Assembly: GCF_904846175.1 (NCBI RefSeq)
Contig: NZ_CAJGZM010000002.1
Span: 62,001-126,000 of the forward strand
Length of the DNA stretch: 64,000 bases
Reading direction: 5' to 3'
Source of the DNA: Psychrobacter immobilis
Lineage (GTDB): Bacteria; Pseudomonadota; Gammaproteobacteria; Pseudomonadales; Moraxellaceae
Both the position numbers and the translations under genes were made by a program. The notes below the pieces were generated by a model. That model saw only the letters and a list, made by a program, of their open reading frames with translations. It ran no database searches and was not told the DNA's origin. Numbering within the stretch: position 1 is the stretch's first letter; each line of letters begins with the position of its first letter. This document shows, in pieces, positions 36,206 to 45,905 of the stretch.

Positions 36206-36242
36206 AAAGATGAATGGCTTAGATGGCATCTTTCCTTTTTTA
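36206..36242 (+). terminator. Probable terminator after the HisC-like gene
   Basis: Arms AAAGATG (36206-36212) and CATCTTT (36227-36233) followed by CC and a long T-rich tract. Confidence 0.55.
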
Positions 36243-36460
36243 TTTTTCCAATCATTTTTATAGCCTATAGATAGAACGAGCACGCAATTTTTACCAACAT
36301 CAAACGCAGTTTTACATATTCTGTCTTAAAAATCAGCCGCCCAGCTTATAGAATAGGTTAATAAAGCACGATCTATTAATCTTAAAAATAAGTGCTAGAC
36401 CAAGATCATAAAAATAGGCGTGCTAAAGGTTTTTAAAATTTTAAGACAAAGGGTGTATAT

Positions 36461-36838
36461 ATGTTTGATATCAAATCTTTTTTTAAGAGAGAGGTAGAAA
36501 AAAAGCTCATGGATGTGGATGATTATATCTTTATGCCTGAGCGTGTAGAGATGGAGTTAGAAGGCGGTCTATTAAACTGTGTACTCAACAGTGACGGTCG
36601 TGTCGATATTTTTTATACTAAGCAAGGCGTGACAGAAGTGAGCTCAGCATCGCGTAAGCATCCTTTTACAGCGTTTGAGACCGAGTTATATCATGGCGTT
36701 TATGATGATGTTATCCATGCCTTGGTTAAAGAAGTAGATAAGATAATTGACGGCTCTTCCAAGTATTTTCATCGTAGTAAAATATTGCCAACGACCGCTT
36801 CTTTACCTATTAGTCCATCGCCTAATAGTAAATTATAA
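36461..36838 (+). CDS. Hypothetical 125-residue protein
   Basis: Not recognised. It begins MFDIKSFFKREVEKK, is soluble and acidic, has no signal peptide or membrane helix and no catalytic motif that I can name. AAGGG precedes the ATG at a normal distance and a strong terminator follows, so a real single-gene unit is likely. The last 25 residues are Ser/Pro-rich and probably disordered. Confidence 0.6.
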   Translation: MFDIKSFFKREVEKKLMDVDDYIFMPERVEMELEGGLLNCVLNSDGRVDIFYTKQGVTEVSSASRKHPFTAFETELYHGVYDDVIHALVKEVDKIIDGSSKYFHRSKILPTTASLPISPSPNSKL

Positions 36839-36897
36839 GTTGACTCGTCATAAGGCGTCAGCATTTTATAGAGACTATTAATAATAAAATGAGCAAT

Positions 36898-36933
36898 AAA
36901 AAAGGGTAAATCATATATGATTTACCCTTTTTT
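36898..36933. terminator. Bidirectional intrinsic terminator
   Basis: Perfect 18-base dyad around ATAT: AAAAAAGGGTAAATCAT and complement. Between the hypothetical gene and the convergent phoD. Confidence 0.88.
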
Positions 36934-36976
36934 ATTGGCTTATATTTTTTTCACATTGAGTGTGTAAAATATGGTG

Positions 36977-38662
36977 TTAAGCGCCACTTAAAACGTCAGA
37001 CTTTTTCACTGCCATAGATTTATCAGCAGCAGATAGGGCAGCGACATTGGTAAGCGGGCGAGATTGACTACCGTCAATCAAGTGGTTAGTCTGTGTTTGA
37101 GTAACTAAACTTTTTGCAAATCTAACGCTATCATTACGCTTTTTTAAGGTCTCGGTATAATACCACTCACATTGTAAAGCCTGTTCGTTAATGTCCAATA
37201 ACATATAACCGTGATCGGTTTGGTTATTGAATTTTTGATGTGGATTTTCTTCTACTCCTGCGCCACTTTCTGGAAAGGCTAGAGAAGTTAGGGCAGGACA
37301 GACAAATTCTACTGCTAATGAGCCTTTGCCAGTCGCTGGATTGTAGCTATTGGTATCAAAAGGATTTTGACAAACATCAAAAGCAAATGAGGCATGATAG
37401 TCGCCGGTTAAGACCACCGTATTATCGATACTATTTTCTTCGATGAAATCTAATAAACGTGTACGCGCACTGGCATAACCATTCCAAATATCCCCAGAAT
37501 TGGTTGCAGAAGACCCTTTAAATGGCGCTAAAATAACTTGTTGCCCGAGTATTTGCCACGTTGCCTGACGACGTTTACCCTCCATCATCTTTAAATAAAG
37601 CCAGTTTTCTTGTTCAAGACCTAATAATTGGCGTTCAGGCTCATTACTGGCTTTGGCATCAAGCTTTTCGCGACCAAATATCCGGGTGTCTAACATGTTT
37701 AAATCAAACAATTTACCAAATTCAAAACGTCGATAAATACGTAATTGACTGTCTAGCTCGTTACTGCTGTCGTCGCGGATAGGCATCCATTCATGATAGG
37801 CGCGCACGGCGGACATTTTGCGTTCTATATAGCTACCTTTACTCTCAGTATGAAAACCTGCGCCACCTTTCCATGAATTATCCGCTATTTCGTGATCATC
37901 CCAAACGGCGATAAACGGATGCTGGCGATGGCATTCTTGTAAGTCGATATCGATACGGTAGCAAGCATAACGGCGACGATAATCGTCTAAGCTAATGATT
38001 TCATTTTTGGGTTCTAAAGGGCGCTCTTCTTTTAAATCGTTATCGCGATAAAAGCCTTCTGGGTACTCATAGATATAATCGCCTAAATGTATGACGGCAG
38101 AGATATCAGCTTGCTTGGCGATATTGGCATAGCCGTTAAAGTAACCAAAACCATAGTTCGAGCAGGAAACTACTGCTAAGCGCACGCGATCGACTTCGTT
38201 TGCTGGCAGGTCTTGATGCGGTATAGTTCGTGTGCGACCGATAGGAGAGAGATAGCCCAATGCTTCAAAAGCATAATAATACGTGGTATTGGGTTGCAGG
38301 TTTTTAGGGTCGACTTTTACGGTAAAGTCAGATTGCGCTGTCGATATTGCGCGACCTTGAGCGACGATATTTTTAAGCGCTTGGTCTGTTGCCACCGTAT
38401 AAGCAACAGGGATGCTAGAGGCCTCGATACTACCGTCGTTGGTAATCCGTGTCCATAGTATCACGCGATCATGCAGCGGATCACCACTGGCAATACCATG
38501 TACGAAAGGTGCTGCACCTTGATAACCCAAGTCATCTAAATCATCGAGGCTATTTGGCAGTTTAACGTTATCGTCATCTGACGAACAAGCGCTGAGCTGC
38601 GTGAGTAGAGTACCAGCTACCGTTACCTGACCCCCCAGTTTTATAAATGCACGTCTTTTCAT
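36977..38662 (-). CDS. phoD: PhoD-type alkaline phosphatase/phosphodiesterase
   Basis: Secreted metallo-phosphatase releasing phosphate from phosphomono- and diesters, with Fe/Ca in its site. The N-terminus MKRRAFIKLGG is a Tat-type twin-arginine signal, and LSAC (C26) is a possible lipobox, so it may be a Tat-exported lipoprotein. PhoD N-domain start HGIASGDPLHDRVILWTR; metal motifs AVVSCSNYGFGYFN, IHLGDYIYEY, WDDHEIADNSW and VLTGDYHASFAFD. AAGGA precedes the ATG. 561 residues, normal length. No PhoB box was recognised upstream. Confidence 0.92.
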   Translation of the reverse strand: MKRRAFIKLGGQVTVAGTLLTQLSACSSDDDNVKLPNSLDDLDDLGYQGAAPFVHGIASGDPLHDRVILWTRITNDGSIEASSIPVAYTVATDQALKNIVAQGRAISTAQSDFTVKVDPKNLQPNTTYYYAFEALGYLSPIGRTRTIPHQDLPANEVDRVRLAVVSCSNYGFGYFNGYANIAKQADISAVIHLGDYIYEYPEGFYRDNDLKEERPLEPKNEIISLDDYRRRYACYRIDIDLQECHRQHPFIAVWDDHEIADNSWKGGAGFHTESKGSYIERKMSAVRAYHEWMPIRDDSSNELDSQLRIYRRFEFGKLFDLNMLDTRIFGREKLDAKASNEPERQLLGLEQENWLYLKMMEGKRRQATWQILGQQVILAPFKGSSATNSGDIWNGYASARTRLLDFIEENSIDNTVVLTGDYHASFAFDVCQNPFDTNSYNPATGKGSLAVEFVCPALTSLAFPESGAGVEENPHQKFNNQTDHGYMLLDINEQALQCEWYYTETLKKRNDSVRFAKSLVTQTQTNHLIDGSQSRPLTNVAALSAADKSMAVKKSDVLSGA

Positions 38663-38729
38663 CAGTCATCCTTGATATGAGTTAAAGATAAATTCCATTT
38701 ATCATTCGTAATATTAAGTAATCTATATG

Positions 38730-38766
38730 AATAGGCTGGGTTTAGCAATCGCCAACCCAGCCTATT
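38730..38766 (-). terminator. Hairpin after the 38.8-kb lipoprotein gene
   Basis: Perfect 13-bp stem AATAGGCTGGGTT and complement with an 11-base loop, but little T-run on the minus strand. It may stop or protect the lipoprotein transcript. Confidence 0.55.
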
Positions 38767-38808
38767 TCGTAAACATGAAAATCTTTAATAGCGAGCTTAA
38801 TAAGCAGC

Positions 38809-39195
38809 CTATTTAACGATACTGCCGTAACAGCTTTGTAGGGTTTTTGCCACAACTCTAGTAACGAGCTGTGTACGATAGCTGGCGTCTATCGCCGCAT
38901 TGCCGAGCTCGACGATAGTTACTTGCTGCGGCGCTTGCTCACTGACGCAGCCACAAACTCTCCCTTTTACTTCTTCCTCTTGGGCATCCGTCATCGCGAC
39001 ACTGGCAATACGCCACGCGTTTTGTTTTTCGATCTGACTGCGGCATTGGTTATCAATCGCAGCTTTAAAGATATTCATTCCAATCTCGTTTGCCGAACCA
39101 ATTGCCGTGCCAGCATTGGTATTGATATCATTGGTGGCACAGCCAGCCAGCGCAAATGTAGCAAGCATGATGGTTGAAGCAAATAGTTTGTTCAT
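38809..39195 (-). CDS. Small lipoprotein of unknown function
   Basis: A 128-residue protein with a clear lipoprotein signal: MNKLFASTIMLATFALAGC (lipid on C19). The mature part has four further Cys (NQCRSQ, GRVCGCVSE, LQSCYG), which may form disulfides. Not recognised further. AAGGAA lies before the start. Single gene between phoD and lipA. Confidence 0.72.
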   Translation of the reverse strand: MNKLFASTIMLATFALAGCATNDINTNAGTAIGSANEIGMNIFKAAIDNQCRSQIEKQNAWRIASVAMTDAQEEEVKGRVCGCVSEQAPQQVTIVELGNAAIDASYRTQLVTRVVAKTLQSCYGSIVK

Positions 39196-39306
39196 AAGTT
39201 TTCCTTACTGTTTATCAGTATTAGTTTGAGTATCGTTATTGGTATCAGTGGCGGTTTTATTTTACAGATTTTTAAGACTATAACTGCAAAGGTAAAAAAT
39301 CAACAC

Positions 39307-39337
39307 AAAAAAAGAGACCATGATAGGTCTCTTTTTT
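39307..39337 (-). terminator. Intrinsic terminator after lipA
   Basis: Stem AAAAGAGACC with complement, loop ATGATA, T-runs on both strands; 23 bases after the lipA stop. Confidence 0.88.
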
Positions 39338-39359
39338 ATATTAATAAAGGTTTTAAAAT

Positions 39360-40403
39360 CTAGCAGCCAAGCTTACCTTCCGCTTCTAACGCCTTTTTGC
39401 TACGAATTGGTGCTGGGCAATCTTCACCATAGTATTGGCGGTCAGCAAAGTAGCTTGAGCGTACCATCGGTCCTGCCCAGATGCTAAAGAAACCAATTTT
39501 TTTGCCATAGTCCATATAACGCTGAAACTCATCTGGATGCACATAACGATCGACTGGCGCATGATCTTTACTAGGTTGTAGATACTGTCCAACCGTAATC
39601 ATATCAACATTATGTGCTTTTAAATCATCAAGCAGCGCATAGATTTCTTCTTCAGTTTCACCCAATCCAACCATAAAACCGCACTTGGTAGCGATATCAG
39701 GGCGACGCTCTTTATAGAGCTTGAGCAAGTCTAGTGAATGCTGATAGTCAGAACCTGGACGGAAAGCTTTATATAAACGCGGCACCGTCTCAATGTTATG
39801 GTTGAACACATCGGGCGGCGTTTCCGTTAGCAAGTCTAAGGCAACTTCCATACGACCACGGAAATCTGGCACCAAAATCTCGATTAAGCAATTTGGGCTT
39901 AGCGCGCGAGATTCGTTCAAGACTTCAACGAAATGAGCGGCTCCACCATCTTTTAAATCATCGCGGTCTACTGATGTAATGACAGCATACTTCAGACCCA
40001 AGCCTTGAATGGTCTCAGCGGTATGGCGTGGTTCGTCTTTATCTAATTCATTCGGACGACCATGACCAACATCGCAGAACGGGCAGCGACGGGTACAGAT
40101 ATCACCCATAATCATAAAGGTCGCCGTACCATCGGCAAAGCACTGCGGCAGGTTAGGGCAGGCAGCTTCTTCACAGACGGTATAAAGCTTTTGCTCACGC
40201 AGCGTGGCTTTGATACGCGCCACTTCAGCAGGTGACGACATTTTGACCCGAATCCAATCAGGCTTTTTCTTTGCCTCGACCGTCGGAATCACTTTAATTG
40301 GGATGCGCGCGACCTTGTCGTAGCCACGTAGCTTTTCGCCTTGGATGGCTTTTTTTGGCTTTGCACGGGCAGCGGGGACGTGGGTTTGTACGGCGTTTGT
40401 CAT
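39360..40403 (-). CDS. lipA: Lipoyl synthase
   Basis: Radical-SAM enzyme that inserts two sulfur atoms into protein-bound octanoyl groups to make lipoyl cofactors for pyruvate and 2-oxoglutarate dehydrogenases and GcvH. Auxiliary-cluster cysteines are in [12 protein letters not shown] and the radical-SAM cluster in CTRRCPFC; the C-terminal SSYFAD segment gives the last Ser ligand. Start taken as ATG at 40403; a TTG two codons upstream is less likely. Partner lipB is not next to it. 347 residues, with a slightly long Lys-rich N-terminus. Confidence 0.96.
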   Translation of the reverse strand: MTNAVQTHVPAARAKPKKAIQGEKLRGYDKVARIPIKVIPTVEAKKKPDWIRVKMSSPAEVARIKATLREQKLYTVCEEAACPNLPQCFADGTATFMIMGDICTRRCPFCDVGHGRPNELDKDEPRHTAETIQGLGLKYAVITSVDRDDLKDGGAAHFVEVLNESRALSPNCLIEILVPDFRGRMEVALDLLTETPPDVFNHNIETVPRLYKAFRPGSDYQHSLDLLKLYKERRPDIATKCGFMVGLGETEEEIYALLDDLKAHNVDMITVGQYLQPSKDHAPVDRYVHPDEFQRYMDYGKKIGFFSIWAGPMVRSSYFADRQYYGEDCPAPIRSKKALEAEGKLGC

Positions 40404-40600
40404 AATCAAATGTTCTCTTAACCCTTGATAGTATAAGGGTTTATGGCATTATTAGAATGTTTTATGAATGAAACTATTATAGCAGATAATGAGTCAAGGT
40501 TTTTTAGGCAATCTTGTTAAGATAACTAAGAAAGCTACTAGGAATAAATAAGGTTTTTATAAATAATAAGACTACTACGAAGCTCACCTTTACCCTAGTT

Positions 40601-40996
40601 TTATTTATTGATATCAATATCCATGTCATTTAGTACGTCTATGGCAGCGCGAAACGCTTCTTGGGTGGCAGGTGCGCCGCAATAAGGCAGGCTATGCATC
40701 AATACTTCTTGGATTTCAGCGACGCTGGCACCATTATTAATTGCCCCACGGATATGACCTTTTAGCTCACCCGGACTTTTTTGTGCAATTAAAAAAGCCA
40801 TGGTAATCAATGAGCGATATTTGCGTGGCAGTATGGCGTCATCTTGCCATGTGCTGCCCCAAGCGTGTTCGATAATCCAGTCTTGCAAAGGTTGAGTGAA
40901 TGGCGTCGCTGAGTCAAGCGAGCGTTTGACATGCGCCTCGCCCATCACTTCGGTACGAACTTTTAGACCGTTTTTATAATTGGCATTATCGTCCAT
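40601..40996 (-). CDS. Carboxymuconolactone-decarboxylase family protein
   Basis: A 131-residue all-helical protein of the CMD/AhpD group, most like PcaC: LPRKYRSLITMAFLIAQK, ELKGHIRGAINNGASVAEIQEVLMHSLPYCGAPATQEAF. The AhpD CxxC is absent, so peroxidase function is unlikely. No protocatechuate genes are near, so the true role in a beta-ketoadipate path is unproved. AAGGA lies before its ATG. Confidence 0.85.
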   Translation of the reverse strand: MDDNANYKNGLKVRTEVMGEAHVKRSLDSATPFTQPLQDWIIEHAWGSTWQDDAILPRKYRSLITMAFLIAQKSPGELKGHIRGAINNGASVAEIQEVLMHSLPYCGAPATQEAFRAAIDVLNDMDIDINK

Positions 40997-41333
40997 CTTA
41001 TTATCCTTAATATTTACGGGTAAATTCTATTTTATCAAGTCATATATACAAAAACTTGCTGATGAAATCCATCTGATAATTTCTTATAGGATAAGAGTAT
41101 AGCAGGCACGCGGTTTTTATTTAACCGCGTCAATCATATTGGTTATGGCACTATTTTTATAATAAATGTCCAATATGGCCTTATTCTGCGCCTTTTCGCG
41201 GCTCAGCCATTAACATTTTGAGCGTTTTGAGCTATGATTGCACGGATAATTATTCAATGCAGTACATCGATGTAGGCTGTCATCCTGACTACTCACGTGA
41301 TGTACTGGTCACCAACCGACGAGGACGACTATT
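40997..41333. other. Divergent promoter region of acnB
   Basis: 337 bases without a gene. GAGGA at 41319 is the ribosome site for the GTG start of acnB. No iron- or redox-type operator could be recognised. Confidence 0.5.
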
Positions 41334-43937
41334 GTGTTAGAAGCTTATCGTAAACATGTCGCAGAACGTGCTGAGCTAGGGACTGTACCACTTCCACTAA
41401 ATGAGAAGCAGGTAGCAGAATTGGTGGAGCTACTGAAAAACCCACCAGCGGGCGAAGATGCGTTCTTAATGGACTTGCTTGAAAACCGTATTCCTGCCGG
41501 TGTTGACCAAGCCGCTTATGTTAAAGCAGCATTTTTAGCCGCTATCGTTAAAGGCGAAGCGACTTCAGCACTTATCAGCAAGAAAAAAGCCGTTGAAATT
41601 TTAGGCACTATGCAAGGTGGTTATAACGTTCAGCCATTAGTTGCAGCATTAGACGACGCGGAAGTCGCGCAAGAAGCTGCTGATGCGTTGAAAAAAACCT
41701 TACTCGTATTTGACGCGTTCAATGACGTGACTGAAAAAGCGGAAGCGGGCAATACCATCGCTAAAGAAGTGGTTCAGTCTTGGGCAGATGCAGAGTGGTT
41801 CTTGAGCCGTGATGCTGTACCAGCAAAGACCACTTATACGACGTTTAAGATCACTGGCGAAACCAATACCGATGATTTGTCTCCTGCGCAAGATGCGTGG
41901 AGCCGTCCTGATATCCCATTACATTCATTAGCCATGCATAAAAACTCTCGCGACGGCATTACTGCTGACGTTGAGGGTGAAATTGGTCCAATGAAACAAA
42001 TCGAAGCACTAAAACAAAAAGGTCATCCATTAGCCTATGTTGGCGACGTGGTAGGAACTGGTTCTAGCCGTAAATCTGCGACCAACTCAGTACTGTGGTT
42101 GATGGGCGATGATATTCCTAACGTGCCGAACAAACGTGGTGGCGGTCTAGTACTTGGTAACAATATCGCTCCTATCTTCTTTAATACTATGGAAGATTCT
42201 GGCGCATTACCAATCGAAAAAGTAGCGGTTGATAACCTAAATATGGGTGATGTGTTTGATATCTATCCGTATGATGGCAAAATCACCAAGCATGACTCTG
42301 ATGAAGTACTATCAACCTTTAAGCTAAACTCGCCAACATTGCTTGACGAAGTTCGTGCTGGTGGCCGTATTCCATTAATCGTTGGTCGTGGTTTGACTAA
42401 CCGTGCCCGTGAATATATGGGTCTTGGTCATTCAGACGTATTTGCTAAGCCAGAAGAGCCAGCTGATACTGGTAAAGGCTTTACACTAGCGCAAAAAATG
42501 GTTGGTAAAGCGTGTGGTCTAGCAGGCGTGCGCCCTGGTATGTACTGCGAACCAAAAATCACTACGGTCGGTAGTCAAGATACCACTGGTCCAATGACCC
42601 GTGATGAGCTAAAAGACTTGGCTTGCTTAGGTTTCCAAGCAGACTTAGTGATGCAGTCATTCTGTCATACGGCTGCTTACCCAAAGCCAGTTGATATCGA
42701 AACTCAGCATACACTTCCTGACTTTATCATGAACCGTGGCGGCGTCAGCTTACGTCCAGGCGATGGTATTATTCACTCATGGTTAAACCGCATGCTCCTT
42801 CCAGATACCGTTGGTACTGGTGGTGACTCGCATACCCGTTTCCCAATTGGTATCTCATTCCCAGCGGGTTCTGGTCTAGTCGCTTTTGCTGCTGCGACTG
42901 GTGTTATGCCACTTGATATGCCTGAATCGGTTCGTGTACGCTTCGTTGGCGAACGTCAACCTGGTATCACGCTACGTGACCTAGTGCATGCAATTCCTTA
43001 CCAAGCGATTAAAGAAGGTCTGTTAACCGTTGACAAGAAAGGTAAAATCAACGAGTTTAACGGTCGTATTCTTGAAATCGAAGGTCTAGAAGATTTAACC
43101 GCTGAACAAGCGTTTGAATTGTCTGATGCCTCAGCTGAGCGTAGTGCTGCTGGTTGTACCATCACGCTATCTGAAGCGTCAGTGACTGAGTATCTAACGT
43201 CAAACATCACCTTGCTTAAGTGGATGATTTCAGAAGGTTATGGCGATGCACGTACCATTAGTCGCCGTATTGAGCAAATGCAAGAGTGGCTTGCTAATCC
43301 AAGCCTGATGCGTGCTGACGAAGATGCAGAATATGCTATTGACATGACCATCAATATGTCTGATATCAAAGAGCCGATTCTTTGCTGTCCGAACGATCCA
43401 GACGATGCTAAAACGCTAGCTGACGTGGCTGGCGACACCATTGATGAAGTATTCATTGGTTCATGTATGACTAATATTGGTCATTTCCGTGCAGCCGGTA
43501 AACTGCTACAAGACGTACCAGCGGGTAGCTTGAAAACTCGTCTATGGATTGCGCCACCAACTAAAATGGATGCGCGTCAGTTGATGGAAGAAGGTTACTA
43601 CAACATCTATGCACAAGCCGGCGCTCGTACTGAAATGCCAGGTTGTTCATTATGCATGGGTAACCAAGCGCGTATCGCGCCGAACTCTACGGCCGTTTCG
43701 ACGTCTACTCGTAACTTCCCGAACCGTCTCGGTCAAGGTGCTAACGTTTATCTAGCATCTGCTGAACTGGCTTCTGTTGCTGCGGTACTTGGTAAACTAC
43801 CAACTAACGAAGAGTATCAGCAGTATGCTGGTATGCTTGATAGCATGGGCGAAGAGGTTTATCAATATATGAACTTCGACCGTATGGAAACCTATACTGA
43901 AGAAGCGGATAAAATTAACGTTGCTCAGTTGACCTAA
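41334..43937 (+). CDS. acnB: Aconitate hydratase B
   Basis: Citric-acid-cycle [4Fe-4S] enzyme that isomerises citrate to isocitrate through cis-aconitate. AcnB order: HEAT-like domain first ([15 protein letters not shown]...), then the swivel domain, then the three catalytic domains. Cluster cysteines are in [17 protein letters not shown] and [32 protein letters not shown] is typical. 867 residues, normal. The start codon is GTG with GAGGA 8 bases upstream. A clear terminator follows. Confidence 0.97.
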   Translation: MLEAYRKHVAERAELGTVPLPLNEKQVAELVELLKNPPAGEDAFLMDLLENRIPAGVDQAAYVKAAFLAAIVKGEATSALISKKKAVEILGTMQGGYNVQPLVAALDDAEVAQEAADALKKTLLVFDAFNDVTEKAEAGNTIAKEVVQSWADAEWFLSRDAVPAKTTYTTFKITGETNTDDLSPAQDAWSRPDIPLHSLAMHKNSRDGITADVEGEIGPMKQIEALKQKGHPLAYVGDVVGTGSSRKSATNSVLWLMGDDIPNVPNKRGGGLVLGNNIAPIFFNTMEDSGALPIEKVAVDNLNMGDVFDIYPYDGKITKHDSDEVLSTFKLNSPTLLDEVRAGGRIPLIVGRGLTNRAREYMGLGHSDVFAKPEEPADTGKGFTLAQKMVGKACGLAGVRPGMYCEPKITTVGSQDTTGPMTRDELKDLACLGFQADLVMQSFCHTAAYPKPVDIETQHTLPDFIMNRGGVSLRPGDGIIHSWLNRMLLPDTVGTGGDSHTRFPIGISFPAGSGLVAFAAATGVMPLDMPESVRVRFVGERQPGITLRDLVHAIPYQAIKEGLLTVDKKGKINEFNGRILEIEGLEDLTAEQAFELSDASAERSAAGCTITLSEASVTEYLTSNITLLKWMISEGYGDARTISRRIEQMQEWLANPSLMRADEDAEYAIDMTINMSDIKEPILCCPNDPDDAKTLADVAGDTIDEVFIGSCMTNIGHFRAAGKLLQDVPAGSLKTRLWIAPPTKMDARQLMEEGYYNIYAQAGARTEMPGCSLCMGNQARIAPNSTAVSTSTRNFPNRLGQGANVYLASAELASVAAVLGKLPTNEEYQQYAGMLDSMGEEVYQYMNFDRMETYTEEADKINVAQLT

Positions 43938-43992
43938 TTTTGGTTAAAGCTTAATGTAAAATTTTTAAGTTTTAATAATCTTATTTAAATAG

Positions 43993-44024
43993 AAACCCCG
44001 TATCATTATGATGCGGGGTTTTTT
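43993..44024 (+). terminator. Intrinsic terminator after acnB
   Basis: CCCCGTATCA against TGATGCGGGG (one wobble pair) with six T after it. Confidence 0.85.
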
Positions 44025-44047
44025 ACTTTCAAAACAAAAATATATCA

Positions 44048-44099
44048 ATTAACAAGTTTGCTAATAACACGACGCTGTATGTCGCTATATCTTGTTAAT
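44048..44099. repeat. 9-bp inverted repeat before the Kiwa genes
   Basis: ATTAACAAG (44048-44056) and CTTGTTAAT (44091-44099) with a 34-base spacer, just after the acnB terminator and before kwaA. Could be an operator or the trace of an insertion end. TATAAT at 44109-44114 is a likely -10 for kwaA. Confidence 0.45.
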
Positions 44100-44161
44100 G
44101 ATCAACTTTATAATTTTCTTTTCTATACAATAGACTTAATATCTCAGCATAGGAGAACGTA

Positions 44162-44725
44162 ATGAAAAAATATGAATTATATTTGATATCATTATCGATG
44201 CTATTTTTGTTTGTACTTTTCTTAACATTCCCATCTTGTTGGGGTGCAAACTGTCAATTGATCGGATTAAAGGATTTATTTCCTGTCTATATTTTCTGGT
44301 TAGTTAACTTAATATTGTTCCTATATTCTGTGCTTCTAGTATTAAAGTTAAATAACAAACTAAAGGCTAATAATCATACTCCATTTAATGTCAAGTCAGT
44401 TAAAAACGATAGCTATGAGCATTTGGTTTTTTTAGTTACTTATATAGTGCCATTAGTGGCATTTGATTTTGATAATTATAGATATCAAATGCTCTTTGTA
44501 ACTTTAATTTTAGTAATAGGTTATATGTATGCTAAGACCGATATGTATTTCTCTAATCCTTCACTAGCTATACTGGGTTATTCTATCTATAAAGTAGAAG
44601 CTGGATTCAGAGGTAACGAAACTAAGTTGATCACTGTACTATCTAAAGATAGTATAATTAATGGGGATGAGGTATCTTATATTAAAATTAGCAATCACGT
44701 ATATATTGGCAAGGTGATATATTAA
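44162..44725 (+). CDS. kwaA: Kiwa anti-phage membrane protein KwaA
   Basis: A 187-residue membrane protein with four predicted helices (about 7-27, 43-66, 87-106, 109-126) and a C-terminal cytosolic part (YFSNPSLAILGYSIYKVEAGF...). Size, topology and the tight pairing with a DUF4868-like gene fit KwaA of Kiwa, a known two-gene defence system in which membrane KwaA senses infection at the phage attachment site and KwaB acts with it. AGGAG lies before the ATG. Stop TAA is directly followed by the next ATG. Codon and base use are strongly AT-rich against acnB, which points to horizontal gain. Sequence identity to described KwaA was not tested. Confidence 0.75.
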   Translation: MKKYELYLISLSMLFLFVLFLTFPSCWGANCQLIGLKDLFPVYIFWLVNLILFLYSVLLVLKLNNKLKANNHTPFNVKSVKNDSYEHLVFLVTYIVPLVAFDFDNYRYQMLFVTLILVIGYMYAKTDMYFSNPSLAILGYSIYKVEAGFRGNETKLITVLSKDSIINGDEVSYIKISNHVYIGKVIY

Positions 44726-45688
44726 ATGGAAAATAACTATAATTTGAATGATTTACAGGAAAAAATTAATGATATTTTCTCTGATACAACTTGTGTGTTA
44801 AATATATACGCTATTATAAAATCGGAAGAAGTTTTTGAGATTAAAAGAGTTAGTTTTGATGGTGAACTTACTGAACAACTTAAAACCTATATGGAGCAAT
44901 CATTAAAGAATAGTAGCCTGTATGGAAGAGAGACTACTTTAATGAATCTTTCTGAATGTGATGCTAGAAGAGATATTGTTTGTAAGCTTGATATGGAAAT
45001 CGGTGGAGAGTTAGGTTCATTTGTTGAATTGAACGATAATCATGGAGATCCATACGATAAGTTTGATTTAGATGATGATTTGAGTAAGCTATGCGCTTTG
45101 GTCATAGATATCGGTAATTCTACAAACCAAATACAAATTTATAATCACATTTATCCGATGGAGATTCTAGGTAAAAATAAATTTATTTTTAGGTTGTTTG
45201 ATAACAGACTTACCAAAGTTGATAGTCCTTTACTTTTGATTAACAGTAGTTTTCAGGCTATACAAGTTAATGGAAGTATAGTTATAACTAATATGAAGTT
45301 TATTGAAAAGCATGCAGGGTATCATCGTGTCGTTAAAGAAAAAGCCATGCTTTCATGTACTACACTGAGAGATTTTGGATGTATCGAAAATATTGAGTGT
45401 TATGAAGAGCTTATAGAAACTGATATTTCTTTCGCTAGAAAACTAAGTAAAATCTCTGCTAATTCACCTGTGATTCAAAAAAACGTACCACACTCAGCTA
45501 TTATAAATTTTTGTAAAACATATCCTTCATTAGTAGGTCGAATAATATTTAATGCTGATGAAACTAAAATACTCTTAACTACTAGAGTCTCTAAAGATCT
45601 AATCTTAAAAGTATTTTTGGATGATAATCTTACATCTGAATTAACTCAAGCTCATTATGAAAGTCATGCTAAGGATAGCGTAGATTAA
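44726..45688 (+). CDS. kwaB: Kiwa effector KwaB (DUF4868-like)
   Basis: A 320-residue soluble protein. The general plan is that of DUF4868/KwaB: a mixed N-terminal domain, a middle IYNHIYPMEILGKNKFIFRLFDNRLTKVDSPLLLINSSFQAI block where these proteins state their beta-rich core, and the closing LDDNLTSELTQAHYESHAKDSVD. Known KwaB is about this length and is thought to bind DNA or block phage replication together with KwaA. No nuclease signature is evident. It starts with no gap after kwaA, so translation is coupled. AT-rich like kwaA. Confidence 0.75.
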   Translation: MENNYNLNDLQEKINDIFSDTTCVLNIYAIIKSEEVFEIKRVSFDGELTEQLKTYMEQSLKNSSLYGRETTLMNLSECDARRDIVCKLDMEIGGELGSFVELNDNHGDPYDKFDLDDDLSKLCALVIDIGNSTNQIQIYNHIYPMEILGKNKFIFRLFDNRLTKVDSPLLLINSSFQAIQVNGSIVITNMKFIEKHAGYHRVVKEKAMLSCTTLRDFGCIENIECYEELIETDISFARKLSKISANSPVIQKNVPHSAIINFCKTYPSLVGRIIFNADETKILLTTRVSKDLILKVFLDDNLTSELTQAHYESHAKDSVD

Positions 45689-45872
45689 TTGTATTTTAGT
45701 AACTTACAAAAAGTTTCGCATCATGATGAAGAGTGTTTTTGCAAATAGACTAACTGGTTTCTCTCATTATCTTATGTATAATATAAGGGCAGGCGGAAAC
45801 CGTGGCTCTGCAATTCATTCATCTTTTTTCTATCTCGGGACGGACCGATACTTTTCTAGGCAATTTTTTGTT

Positions 45873-45878
45873 TATACT
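45873..45878 (+). promoter_or_regulatory. Likely -10 element of the PACE gene
   Basis: TATACT, 28 bases before the proposed TTG start at 45906; the -35 (near 45851, CTTTTC) is weak. It lies inside the longer open frame from 45723, which argues that this frame is not all coding. Confidence 0.4.
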
Positions 45879-45905
45879 AAAGTGCCAAGTGCTTTGGAGT
45901 TTTGG

